The translations under genes and the position numbers were made by a program. This document shows, one piece after another, positions 27,212-35,668 of a DNA stretch of 64,000 bases; positions within the stretch are counted from its first letter, which is position 1; each line of letters begins with the position of its first letter. The notes below the pieces were generated by a model, which searched no databases, was not told the origin of the DNA, and was given only the letters and a program-made list of their open reading frames with translations. The stretch comes from a bacterium. Its GTDB lineage: Bacteria > Planctomycetota > Planctomycetia > Planctomycetales > Planctomycetaceae. The stretch lies in contig WGME01000017.1 of the NCBI GenBank assembly GCA_016125225.1, forward strand, positions 124,001-188,000. The letters run 5' to 3'.

Positions 27212-28234
27212 TTACCGCCCTTCCGTGGTCGACGCGCTCAAACATTGCAGGGCTTGGTGGGCGGCGGTGAAGTTGGGGGCGAGTTCCAGGGCACGAGATA
27301 GCGTGCGGATCGCCAGTTCTCGTTCTCCGAGTTCGGCGGCGACTAGTCCCAGGTTGTACCACGCCTCGACCATGCGGGGTGACAACTCGACACACAGCCA
27401 CAAGCGTTCCATGGCAGCTCGGCGTTGTGCGCGGCGGACCAGCACGTTGGCCAGGTTGAAGCAGACATCGACATCGGGGCCATCCGACAGCAGCAACTCA
27501 CGATAGACCCGTTCGGCGGCGGCATCGTTCCCCTCGGCTTCATAGCGCACGGCCAGGCCGAACGGGTCGCGATGATCAGGCAGAGGCAATGTCGTGAACC
27601 GATCGGTGCCGGGTTGATCATTCTCTGTGGGAACATCAAGCAGCAACTGTCCCGATTGATCACACCACTGCCCACTCGGCAACCGCAGTAGTAACTGGCG
27701 ACCATCCCATTGCAGTGATTGAGTGCTCCAGGTGTGTCGAATCTCCGGCAACCACCGGCCGAGCTCGTGCAGGGCACGACCAATCCGCTGGGGTGAGACT
27801 CCCGCCGTTAACCAGTCGGCCAGTAACCGCGCCTGTTGCCAGTCTGCGAAGTGATGAGAACGCAGATCGTGGACCAGATCGGACGATGGCGATGACATTT
27901 CCGCTGACGCTGAGCCCGGAGGAATGGATGTTCCTGTCAGTTGCGGGAACCATTGGACAGCCACGGCTTCGCTGAGAATCTGCGGAGTTCCGTGCCGCAT
28001 CTGCAGCAGATGGGCGACCAGCAGATTGCGTGACACACGGCCGCCGCGACGTAAGGCAAAAGTGCGGTCACCGACGATGACCAGCGTGGTAGCGGTGGTC
28101 ACCTGCCGTTCGATGGTTGCCCCGGCTGCGCGAAGTGATGCCGACCAGTCGCGACGCGTGCCACGGACAAAATGCCCCGCGAGCACGATGTGTGCGTCAG
28201 CCCAATCTCCAGGAATTTGAGCACCGTGCTGCAT
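27212..28234 (-). CDS. BRCT-like plus TPR protein
   Basis: The 340-residue product has a BRCT-like N-terminus (about residues 14-60, HIVLAGHFVRGTRRDWSASLRAAGATIERQVTTATTLVIVGDR), a central part (120-220) that includes a helical DNA-binding-like stretch (QARLLADWLTAGVSPQRIGRALHELGRWLP), and two to three TPRs near the C-terminus (AERVYRELLLSDGPDVDVCFNLANVLVRRAQRRAAMERLWLCVELSP). No signal peptide, so it is cytoplasmic. The BRCT assignment rests on pattern only. A role in DNA damage signalling would fit its place beside Ku. Confidence 0.68.
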   Translation of the reverse strand: MQHGAQIPGDWADAHIVLAGHFVRGTRRDWSASLRAAGATIERQVTTATTLVIVGDRTFALRRGGRVSRNLLVAHLLQMRHGTPQILSEAVAVQWFPQLTGTSIPPGSASAEMSSPSSDLVHDLRSHHFADWQQARLLADWLTAGVSPQRIGRALHELGRWLPEIRHTWSTQSLQWDGRQLLLRLPSGQWCDQSGQLLLDVPTENDQPGTDRFTTLPLPDHRDPFGLAVRYEAEGNDAAAERVYRELLLSDGPDVDVCFNLANVLVRRAQRRAAMERLWLCVELSPRMVEAWYNLGLVAAELGERELAIRTLSRALELAPNFTAAHQALQCLSASTTEGR

Positions 28235-28303
28235 GCCAGTATCCCGCCGATGGTGAGTCTGCGGGGTTTGTGATTATAACGCAAGTCTGTTCAGCGAACG
28301 CCC

Positions 28304-28407
28304 GTCTTAGCCCCCGGCGAGTCGCCGGGGGTGATGGGGATGACGACGTCCAGACGCATCGGTCGTCGATGAGCCATGGCCCCCGGTCATTGACCGGGGG
28401 CTAAGAC
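28304..28407 (+). repeat. Paired-hairpin repeat element, copy 1
   Basis: The element is bounded by GTCTTAGCCCCCGG and CCGGGGGCTAAGAC and contains two hairpins: CCCCCGGCGAGTCGCCGGGGG and CCCCCGGTCATTGACCGGGGG (each 20-21 nt, perfect stems). It lies between the 3' end of ku and the 5' end of the BRCT/TPR gene, both minus strand. Compared with copy 2, the first hairpin has a compensatory T-A to C-G pair change, which suggests selection for the stem. Confidence 0.85.
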
Positions 28408-28439
28408 AAATTCGTTCACCAATTTGTAGGGAGTGTTCT

Positions 28440-29321
28440 TCATGCACTCTTCGGCAGCGATTGATCATTGTCCGCTGTCAGCGTGCGTTCGGTGCGGCTG
28501 GGGATGCGGGGTGGCAGGTCATCGACTCCGGCGGCTGCGAGACTGGCCCGCAGGGCCGCGACCAGTGTCTCTTCGTCGGCTGCTTCCAGCGACGCATCGT
28601 TTGTCGCCGTCATCATTGTGGTGCCGGTCTCTGCGAGCTTGCGTTCAATTAAGGCATTCAAGCCATCAATATACCGGTCCCGATAACGGGAAATGTCCAA
28701 GTCGCGTTCGGTGAGGGAGTCAATCAACTGGCCGATCAACTGCTGTTCCTGCGAACCGACTGACATCTGCGTGACATCGCCTTCATATTCACTCGCGGAA
28801 CGGACTTTCTGCGGATACTCCAGCACGGTCATGGCGATGAGTCGCCCCAGGGGACGCAGCAACACGAGGTATTCCCGCTGATGCATCACCACGCGTGAGA
28901 CGGCGTGCCGTTCGAGTTGCCGCATGCCGTCGCGCAGCACACCGAATGGTCGTTGACCCGGTGGACCATCGGGGACGACATAATACGTCCGGCCGGAATG
29001 GTAGACCGGATCGATCTGCTGAGCCGTCACGAAGCAATCGACGGCAATCGCTTTGCCCTCTTCCGGCTGGAGTTGTGCCAGATCGGTGGCATCAATGGGC
29101 AGGTACTGACCCTCGGCACAGGCATAACCCGCGATGATGTCGGCCGCATCGACTTCCCCATGCGTCGGACAAACTTTGTGTTGCCGAATGCGTTGCCCGC
29201 AGTCGCGATGTAATTGATTGAGGGAAATTTCCGGTTGAGTACTACAGGCACTAAAAGTTTTGACGGGTATTTGCAGTTGATGAATTTGCAAAAACCCTTT
29301 CCAGGCGGCACGGGCGGGCAT
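28440..29321 (-). CDS. ku: Bacterial Ku, non-homologous end-joining protein
   Basis: The 293-residue product aligns with prokaryotic Ku: ARAAWKGFLQIHQLQIPVKTFSA at the N-terminus, ISLNQLHRDCGQRIR (family FHxxDxGxRI), YLPIDATDLAQLQPEEGKAIAVDCFV, and the core strand-loop region KVMHQREYLVLLRPLGRLIAMTVLEYPQKVR-like. Ku homodimers thread onto DNA double-strand ends and recruit LigD. No ligD lies within the window. The ATG at 29321 follows TAGGA at eight bases and is preferred to the TTG at 29327. The tail after residue 250 is acidic and low in conservation. Confidence 0.9.
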   Translation of the reverse strand: MPARAAWKGFLQIHQLQIPVKTFSACSTQPEISLNQLHRDCGQRIRQHKVCPTHGEVDAADIIAGYACAEGQYLPIDATDLAQLQPEEGKAIAVDCFVTAQQIDPVYHSGRTYYVVPDGPPGQRPFGVLRDGMRQLERHAVSRVVMHQREYLVLLRPLGRLIAMTVLEYPQKVRSASEYEGDVTQMSVGSQEQQLIGQLIDSLTERDLDISRYRDRYIDGLNALIERKLAETGTTMMTATNDASLEAADEETLVAALRASLAAAGVDDLPPRIPSRTERTLTADNDQSLPKSA

Positions 29322-29616
29322 GATCAATTCCTACAGCGGGTGATAGGACGCCCTCCGTGGAAACAGCAACCGGCTCCGTCGAGCTTCAGTATCCTGCGAA
29401 GATTTACTACCCGTCCAGCAAATTCTTTACGAGTTGCAGGAAAATCTTTGAGTCAGAGATCTGGCAGCGTGTCCATGCGTCTGCTAAGGTCGCCTCAACA
29501 TTTTCCATTTTTTTCAACAAAGTATTTCCGTTGGACCGTGGATGTCCAGTTCGCGTTTCTATGCTGTTTTTCAACACGGATGGACAAGGCTGAGCACGGA
29601 CGCCCTGCGGTAAAAG

Positions 29617-29746
29617 GATCTGTTTTCAAAATGGGTGCCACGGCTCTGTGAGCCGTGAAACTCTGTGAGATTGGCCTGGAAGCGTATGGCCGACACGGCC
29701 GTGGCACACAATTCCAATCTCTCCGATCGATTTTGAAAACAGGGTC
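29617..29746. mobile_element. MITE-like palindromic element upstream of the CRISPR regulator
   Basis: Imperfect terminal inverted repeats (GATCTGTTTTCAAAAT at 29617-29632 and ATTTTGAAAACAGGGTC at 29730-29746) flank inner inverted repeats GTGCCACGGC (29635-29644) and GCCGTGGCAC (29698-29707). The 130-bp unit carries no gene, so it fits a non-autonomous element or large cruciform. It lies 28 bases before the WYL gene ATG. The remaining bases of the 29322-29773 gap show no gene. Confidence 0.65.
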
Positions 29747-29773
29747 TTAGTTTCAGCACCGGCATGGGCTTTT

Positions 29774-30823
29774 ATGTTTACCAGTACAAAACCGCCGCTG
29801 CGACGTTTCCTGGTGATCGATCGGGAACTCCGTGCGAAGACGTATCCCACGGCGGAACGTCTGGCGGAACTCACCGAAACCAATGCCAAGACCATTCGCA
29901 GAGATATTCAATTTTTACAGGATGAGTATCACGCCCCCATCGAGTTTCATCACGCGAAACATGGCTGGGAGTACACCTGCCCGACCTATCGGCTTCCCGC
30001 CGTTCTGATCACCGAAGGCGAACTGGTCAGCGTGTTTCTCGCGGCTCAGGTGTTGCCTCAGGTCCAGGGAACGCCCTATGCCGCCGATCTCGAACGGGCG
30101 ATCCGCAAGATCACCGAACTCTTGCCGGATGAGATTTCGGTCCATTGGGAGACGATCGAGCAGGCCCATTCGTTCCGGCAGTCGGTGACGACACTGCACG
30201 ATTTCGATTTGTTCCGCCAACTGGCCGATGCCGTGCTGCATCGCCAGCAGTTACGCATCCGTTATTGGACCGCCTCGCGCGAGGAAGAATGCGAACGGGT
30301 GATCGATCCCTGGCATCTCGCCTGCATCGATGGGGCCTGGTATGTGATTGCCTGGTGTCATCGACGGCAGGCCCGCCGGATGTTCGCCCCCAGTCGCATC
30401 CGCGAACTGACCGGGACGGGTGAGACCTTTGTGGTGCCCGAGGACTTTCGCATCGCGGAGTTCTTCGATGGCACGTTCCGCGTGGTGACCGACAGCAGCC
30501 AGCCGTTGCAGAGGGTGCGATTGCGGTTTGCCCCCTCGGCAGCGAAGTACATCCGCGAGAAGGTCTGGCATCTGTCGCAGAAGCTGCAGACCGCAGCCGA
30601 TGGCAGCGTAATCGTGGAATTTCACTTGCGGAATCTGTTGGAAATCCGGCGGTTCGTGATGTCCTGGGGGAGTGAATGCACGGTGCTTGATCCGGCGGAA
30701 CTGCGGGCCGACATCCACCGCGAAGCCCAAGCCATGCTCGAGCAGTCAACAGAGATCACGTTACCGGAACTGCTGCCGTCCAAAACCACACGCACCCCGA
30801 AGTCGCGCAAGGAAACCGCGTGA
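29774..30823 (+). CDS. WYL-domain transcriptional regulator of the CRISPR-Cas locus
   Basis: The 349-residue product has an N-terminal DeoR-type winged helix (about residues 11-55, with the recognition segment NAKTIRRDIQFLQD), a WYL domain (about 155-235; the motif reads WYVIAWC at 189-195), and a C-terminal WCX extension. WYL proteins bind nucleotide or nucleic acid ligands and often control CRISPR-Cas and other defence loci. It is 49 bases upstream of cas6 on the same strand, with a hairpin between them, so it probably controls the operon or is autoregulated. Confidence 0.87.
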   Translation: MFTSTKPPLRRFLVIDRELRAKTYPTAERLAELTETNAKTIRRDIQFLQDEYHAPIEFHHAKHGWEYTCPTYRLPAVLITEGELVSVFLAAQVLPQVQGTPYAADLERAIRKITELLPDEISVHWETIEQAHSFRQSVTTLHDFDLFRQLADAVLHRQQLRIRYWTASREEECERVIDPWHLACIDGAWYVIAWCHRRQARRMFAPSRIRELTGTGETFVVPEDFRIAEFFDGTFRVVTDSSQPLQRVRLRFAPSAAKYIREKVWHLSQKLQTAADGSVIVEFHLRNLLEIRRFVMSWGSECTVLDPAELRADIHREAQAMLEQSTEITLPELLPSKTTRTPKSRKETA

Positions 30824-30851
30824 AGCCCAGGGATCGCTATCCCTGGGCTTC
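30822..30851 (+). terminator. Hairpin overlapping the WYL stop codon, possible attenuator
   Basis: A perfect 12-bp stem GAAGCCCAGGGA / TCCCTGGGCTTC with a six-base loop begins within the TGA of the regulator gene. No T-run follows, so read-through into cas6, 22 bases on, is likely. It may reduce expression of the cas genes relative to the regulator or stabilise the mRNA end. Confidence 0.6.
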
Positions 30852-30872
30852 CTGTGACACTCGGATCACTCG

Positions 30873-31952
30873 ATGACCACACAACTCCTCACATTGCCAG
30901 AGCCGGAAGCCCGTCTGCTACCGCAGATTCGTGCCGTGCGGCTCGTCATCCGCACGCGGTGGCGGCGGCCGAATCTGATTCCGGGGCCCGTCGTGGCGAA
31001 TGTGCTGCGCGGAGCGCTCGGCATTACCTTTCGCAAGCTCGTCTGTCCCGAGGGCTGGCTCGATCATGCGTGTCATCCCTGCCCGTTGTACGCCGAGTGT
31101 GGGTATGGCCAGGTCTTCGCACCGACCCCGCCGGATGATGCCACGCAACTGCGGCTGCAGCAGGATTTGCCCCGGCCGTTTGTGATCGAACCGCCCGGCC
31201 TGCACCCCGACGAACCGATCACCGACGCTGGTCTCACGTTCCGCCTGATGTTGTTCGGCACGGCGATCGAGCGGCTGCCGTATTTCATTTCGACCTTGGA
31301 TCGGCTGGGACACGATGGTCTCGGCCGCGACCGGGTGCCCTTTCGCATCGAACAGATTGCGACCTGCCACCCGGCAGGCGACGAAGTCCTTTACACCGGC
31401 GATTCAACCACGGTGCGGCTGCCCCAGCGAACGATCACCACCGACGATCTGCTGTCTTCCCCCATCCCAACACTTGAAGAAACGGGAACACCGCTCTGTC
31501 TGCGGCTCGACTTTTTGACGCCGTTGCTGCTCAAATCGGGCAGCGGCATCGATAGCCACGGGCGTCGCATCGCGGCGACGGAAATCCGCGAGCGGCCCCC
31601 GTTCGGCGTGATCGCCCGGCGGCTGCGTGACCGACTGTCGGCGTTGTGCACATTCTTCGGCGAACCGTGGCGGCATCCCGACTTTGCCAGCCTCGGCACC
31701 CAGGCCGACCGCGTGAGCCTCGTCGATTCCCACACGGTGTGGCTCACTCGCAGCCGCCGCAGCACCCGCACCGGCGACGCGCACGAAATCAGCGGCCTCG
31801 TCGGCCACGCGACCTACGAGTTCCCGGACGACGCCACCTTCGCGGCGTTATCGCCGCTATTAAAAATCGGCGAACTCCTGCACGTCGGCAAACACGCCCC
31901 ATGGGGGAATGGTGCGATCAAGATGACGCAGTTGGTGGAGACAAAATCATGA
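30873..31952 (+). CDS. cas6: Cas6 pre-crRNA endoribonuclease
   Basis: The 359-residue product matches the Cas6 C-terminal family (PF10040-like), which cuts the repeat to make crRNAs with an eight-base 5' handle. It has four N-terminal cysteines (C58, C67, C70, C76 in VCPEGW...HACHPCPLYAECGYG) that could bind zinc, a second RAMP half with GLVGHATYEFPD, and the terminal Gly-rich RNA-binding loop LLHVGKHAPWGNGAI (335-349). His residues 337 and 341 are candidates for catalysis. Its stop overlaps the cas8 start (ATGA). Confidence 0.9.
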   Translation: MTTQLLTLPEPEARLLPQIRAVRLVIRTRWRRPNLIPGPVVANVLRGALGITFRKLVCPEGWLDHACHPCPLYAECGYGQVFAPTPPDDATQLRLQQDLPRPFVIEPPGLHPDEPITDAGLTFRLMLFGTAIERLPYFISTLDRLGHDGLGRDRVPFRIEQIATCHPAGDEVLYTGDSTTVRLPQRTITTDDLLSSPIPTLEETGTPLCLRLDFLTPLLLKSGSGIDSHGRRIAATEIRERPPFGVIARRLRDRLSALCTFFGEPWRHPDFASLGTQADRVSLVDSHTVWLTRSRRSTRTGDAHEISGLVGHATYEFPDDATFAALSPLLKIGELLHVGKHAPWGNGAIKMTQLVETKS

Positions 31953-33541
31953 CACCCCCCCTACTGAAATGGACCGGGCACCCGCTTGCCGATGTCGGCG
32001 TCGCCACGCTGTGCGCGATGGCGGACAAAGACGACCCAAGCGAACTCACACTGGAAGATCTCACAAAGTGCGGAAAACAACTAAAAACTGCCTACACGGA
32101 CGGTCTCTTTATCGCCTACCTAACCTGCGTGTTCCCCAATTCCCCTTATATCAACGCAAATCCGAAATACACGAGTGCCAGTCGAGAGATCGACATGGCT
32201 AGGCTGCTTCAGCCGCATTCCAGTCAGCCAGATGAAGGTGTTGAAGGGATTTCCTGTATCTTTTCGGGAGAGCCTGCAACACATTTTCTCAATCGCTCGA
32301 ACGTACCCATGCTCACCGGGGCGGGGGTGCTGAACTTCTTTCCGGCGGGGCTCTCGGAGATGCCGGTCGCGGCTCCGTATGTGCTGGCCATTCAGGCGTT
32401 GGCACTCGGCGGCCGTCGCAGCGAAGGGAAACTGCTGATCGTCCATTGCGATGATCCCCAGTGGACGCTGCACTTCGCACGGAAATATGTCGCCCGCAAC
32501 CGGTTCATCATCAACCTGGCGACCAGCAACCGGTTACCCACCGATGACGACCCCGACAACCTTCTGCAACGCGAATCACCCGGCGGGTTGAACAAGGAGA
32601 AGAAGCCCAAGTACCCGGATGCCAAAGCCCCGAAATCGCTGGTGATGGACGACCTGATGGAAGTCATCACCGAGCGGAACATGGGGCGGCTGGCGGAATC
32701 GTTCACATCGGTGACGGTCTATCTCCTCAGCAATTCGGGACAGGGGCCGTCGCTGGCGATCGAACAGATTCCCGGAGAATTCGTCAGCTTCCTGCAAGAC
32801 CTGCATGGCACCAAATTCAGCGCCAAGTGGAAACGGCTGGTGGCCCGGGCCTGGCGTGGTGCTGCCGTGGAAACGGAGACCGAGGAAGAGACCGGAGGAA
32901 AACGAAAACCGAAGAAGCCGCCGAAAGCCATGCCCAGCGGTCCCGGCCGTTCGCACAACGACTTGTACAACGACCTGCTCGACATCTTCGATCACGGCTT
33001 CTGCAACTGGCAGGCAGCAACCCGTTTCATCCGCCGGCATCTGCTGGCGAGGGCAAAATGTTATCGAAGCATGGCTAGAGCTGCATCATCAGACGGAATC
33101 AGCAATGACAAGTATGAACTAATCGACTGGACGTTAACTGAGTTATTCCTGACGGAGGTTCTGGGTATGGATAAAGCACGTGTTGAGATGATCAAAGACC
33201 TTGCAACACGCTTGGCGAATTTGATCTACGATCACAATGACAAAGGAGCATACAAACAGCTTGTCTTTACTGGCAAGGAATTTGAATACCGCTCGCACCT
33301 GACTAGATTGCAGCGAAAGTACGCAGAGAAGTCCAAGGATATCCCATTTACGTTCGACGAGTATGTCAATGTCTTTTTGCTAGCACCTCCGGAGGAACGG
33401 GTGAATTGGAATCTTATCCGCGACTTGATTTCCATTCGGCTTGTCGAGGTTCTTCACGAAAGGAACTTCTTAACTGAAGATGATGACGAGCCGGAACAAG
33501 ATGTTACCGACGAACGCACTGAAGAATCTGTGGATGCGTGA
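31949..33541 (+). CDS. cas8b1: Type I-B large subunit Cas8b1 (Cst1-like)
   Basis: The 530-residue product is the Cascade large subunit by position and by family segments: WTGHPLADVGVATLCAMA at the N-terminus, CIFSGEPATHFLNRSNVPMLTG (where family members usually have a CxxC finger; only one Cys remains here), NFFPAGLSEMPVAAPYVLAIQALALGG, and IVHCDDPQWTLHFARKY. A charged linker (about residues 305-335, ETEEETGGKRKPKKPPKAMP) precedes a helical C-terminal part that may act as the small subunit. Large subunits recognise the PAM. G+C drops sharply in its last third. Confidence 0.84.
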   Translation: MTPPLLKWTGHPLADVGVATLCAMADKDDPSELTLEDLTKCGKQLKTAYTDGLFIAYLTCVFPNSPYINANPKYTSASREIDMARLLQPHSSQPDEGVEGISCIFSGEPATHFLNRSNVPMLTGAGVLNFFPAGLSEMPVAAPYVLAIQALALGGRRSEGKLLIVHCDDPQWTLHFARKYVARNRFIINLATSNRLPTDDDPDNLLQRESPGGLNKEKKPKYPDAKAPKSLVMDDLMEVITERNMGRLAESFTSVTVYLLSNSGQGPSLAIEQIPGEFVSFLQDLHGTKFSAKWKRLVARAWRGAAVETETEEETGGKRKPKKPPKAMPSGPGRSHNDLYNDLLDIFDHGFCNWQAATRFIRRHLLARAKCYRSMARAASSDGISNDKYELIDWTLTELFLTEVLGMDKARVEMIKDLATRLANLIYDHNDKGAYKQLVFTGKEFEYRSHLTRLQRKYAEKSKDIPFTFDEYVNVFLLAPPEERVNWNLIRDLISIRLVEVLHERNFLTEDDDEPEQDVTDERTEESVDA

Positions 33542-34697
33542 AACTGCCGTCTTGGCGATCTCAGAATTGCATGCGGCATATCCCCTCTTAGCAAAGGTCA
33601 AACGGATGGCGTTTCTTACAGGTCTGATGTTAATTGATGCTCCGGCATCGGCTCTGAACAATGCAGGCTCCGAAGCGGGAGCCAAAACTGAAAATACAAT
33701 AGCAGTCAAGAAGATCAATACCCCAGACGGACAGTTTCCCTACGTTTCGTCCCAGGCATTTCGTTTCTGGTTGCGAACAACGCTTGAGCAGTCCGATCTC
33801 GGCTGGAAAGCTGCACCACTGGTACGACAATCGAAAATTGCCTTTTCGGAGTCAGATCCCATTTCAAATTGGGATGACGATCTTTTTGGCTATATGCGTG
33901 CCGAATCAAAAAAGGGAGACAAGGCGGAAAAGGAAGCCAATGAAGCCAAATCGAACGAGATTCTCGCGTTGGAAAAGGGACGCGAGGTGACCCGCGTCTC
34001 TCCATTCCGCGTCAGTACCTTCGTTTCTGTCACACCTGTTCGCATCGTGACGGATTTTGGCACAATGGCTCGCCATGAAGGGAACCCTGTGCCATACGAA
34101 CACGAATTCTATCGCGCGCATTTGCGCGGGCTGGTGTCGCTCGACCTCACCAGTTGTGGCACGTTCTATGATGCAGAGCGCGTGGGTTACAAGAACCTCG
34201 ATTCCTATCGTCGCGAAAAAGCGAAAGAAGCGAACTGCACGGAACTGACGATTCGCAAGCAGAAAGCGGTGCGGTTGCCCGACGAGGTCCGCCGCGAACG
34301 CGTCAGCACGTTGATCAAGGGTCTGGCGGCGTTAGGAGGCGGAGCGAAGCAGACGCTGCATTACACCGACCTGATGCCCGCCGTTGTGGTGATGGCCGTG
34401 ACCAAGGGGGGCAATCATCCGTTCTACCGGATGTTCCAGGGTACCAGATCTGGCCGAACCGAGTTGCATGCCGAAGCCGTCGAAGAGATTTTCCAGGCGT
34501 TTCAGGATGACCTGTTGTCGCCGGTGTATGTGGGCTGGGCAAAAGGTTTTCTCGATGAGGAACGGAGCAAGTTCGAGAGCTTGACGGCGAATCTGAAAAC
34601 GCCGCACGGCATCGCGAAACTCGATCATCCCCGGACCGTCCTTCTGAACCTGGCAACGGAACTGGCAAAAGATGAGCACACCGACTGGTACGCCTAA
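33534..34697 (+). CDS. cas7: Type I-B Cascade backbone Cas7 (Cst2/DevR)
   Basis: The 387-residue product carries the Cst2/DevR signature MAFLTGLMLIDAPASALNNAGSE and FPYVSSQAFRFWLRTTLE, and later LTSCGTFYDAERVGYKNL. Cas7 subunits form the helical backbone that holds crRNA. The ATG at 33534 overlaps the cas8 stop and is listed here; an ATG at 33606 just before the conserved MAFLTG is an equally good start (363 residues). G+C is low up to about 34080 and high afterwards. It overlaps cas5 by 26 bases. Confidence 0.87.
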   Translation: MRETAVLAISELHAAYPLLAKVKRMAFLTGLMLIDAPASALNNAGSEAGAKTENTIAVKKINTPDGQFPYVSSQAFRFWLRTTLEQSDLGWKAAPLVRQSKIAFSESDPISNWDDDLFGYMRAESKKGDKAEKEANEAKSNEILALEKGREVTRVSPFRVSTFVSVTPVRIVTDFGTMARHEGNPVPYEHEFYRAHLRGLVSLDLTSCGTFYDAERVGYKNLDSYRREKAKEANCTELTIRKQKAVRLPDEVRRERVSTLIKGLAALGGGAKQTLHYTDLMPAVVVMAVTKGGNHPFYRMFQGTRSGRTELHAEAVEEIFQAFQDDLLSPVYVGWAKGFLDEERSKFESLTANLKTPHGIAKLDHPRTVLLNLATELAKDEHTDWYA

Positions 34698-35526
34698 ACG
34701 CGTCGCGAAGGTGACGATCGAGGCGCCAGTGGTGTCGTTTCGTTACCCGCATTTTTTGATTGGTCAGCAGCCGTCGTTCGACGTGCCGCCCCCCTCGACC
34801 ATTTTCGGTCATGTCGCGAGCGCGCTCGGGGAATGGCCCACAGAGCCGTTGCACTTTGCCTATGCCTTTACCGCACACGGCCGGGGCAGCGATCTCGAAC
34901 ATCAGCACATCATCAGCCGCGCTCCGGGGAAACTTCCCGAGCCGATTGTCGATCCGCTGTGGAAACCCGAAGAACCCCCGCCGGGAAAAAAGCTGACGAA
35001 GAAGCAACTGGCGGCGCTCAACACGCCGCGATTGCTGGAACGGACCACCGAGGGGACGGTGCAGCCGCACAAACGCGACTTCCTGTTCGATGTGCGGCTG
35101 GAGTTGTATCTCGATCCACCGGAACTCGCGGAGGCCTTTCGGTCGCCCGTTTTTACGGTGGTGCTGGGACGCTCCCAGGACCTGGCGTGTGTCCGCCGGG
35201 TGGAAGTCGTTGACCTGTTACCGGCGACACAAGGTTACCTGGAACGCACCATCATTCCGGGTTCGATGCGTCCCCGCTTACCCTGGGGAATGACGACACT
35301 GATGCCTCGTTACATTGGCCCGGCTCCGGAACGGCAACCGGTGTTTGAGTCGTATATTGTGTTGCGAGAACGGGTCTATGTGGGCTATCCGGAGAGAACC
35401 CAGGCCCGGCAACTGTTAACCTTCGCGGGCGCCGAAGACACGTGGTGGACCGATCCCGCGACGACAGAAGACCGCGGCGGCAAACGCCTGCTGTACTTTC
35501 ACACGCTGGAGGGGGGAGCGTCTTAG
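34672..35526 (+). CDS. cas5: Type I-B Cas5 (Cas5t-like)
   Basis: The 284-residue product has the Cas5 N-terminal RAMP pattern (VTIEAPVVSFRYPHFLIGQQPSFDVPPPSTIFGHVASALGEW), in which Cas5 caps the crRNA 5' handle. An insertion at residues 95-120 is Pro/Lys-rich (PEEPPPGKKLTKKQLAAL). The stop TAG lies inside the paired-hairpin repeat that begins at 35520, so the repeat provides the natural stop codon and the last one or two residues. Confidence 0.88.
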   Translation: MSTPTGTPKRVAKVTIEAPVVSFRYPHFLIGQQPSFDVPPPSTIFGHVASALGEWPTEPLHFAYAFTAHGRGSDLEHQHIISRAPGKLPEPIVDPLWKPEEPPPGKKLTKKQLAALNTPRLLERTTEGTVQPHKRDFLFDVRLELYLDPPELAEAFRSPVFTVVLGRSQDLACVRRVEVVDLLPATQGYLERTIIPGSMRPRLPWGMTTLMPRYIGPAPERQPVFESYIVLRERVYVGYPERTQARQLLTFAGAEDTWWTDPATTEDRGGKRLLYFHTLEGGAS

Positions 35527-35608
35527 CCCCCGGTGAGTCACCGGGGGCGTAGGCTCTCATCCGCGACGATGGCACATCGGCCCCCGGTCATTGACCGAGG
35601 GCTAAGAC
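35520..35608 (+). repeat. Paired-hairpin repeat element, copy 2, at the cas5-cas3 junction
   Basis: This shorter, 89-bp copy has GTCTTAGCCCCCGG at the left end, first hairpin CCCCCGGTGAGTCACCGGGGG, second hairpin CCCCCGGTCATTGACCGAGGG (one mismatch) and CTAAGAC at the right end. It is in the same orientation as copy 1. It lies fully inside the cas operon and its first hairpin encloses the end of cas5. Confidence 0.87.
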
Positions 35609-35668
35609 CGAGTGCCACACATCGAACGGACGCAACTGATCGATCCGGACGCATTCACGGAGGTGAAG

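Noticed and set aside
30111-30749. A 212-codon frame antisense to the WYL gene
   Set aside because: It lies wholly inside a gene with recognised domains and shows none itself.
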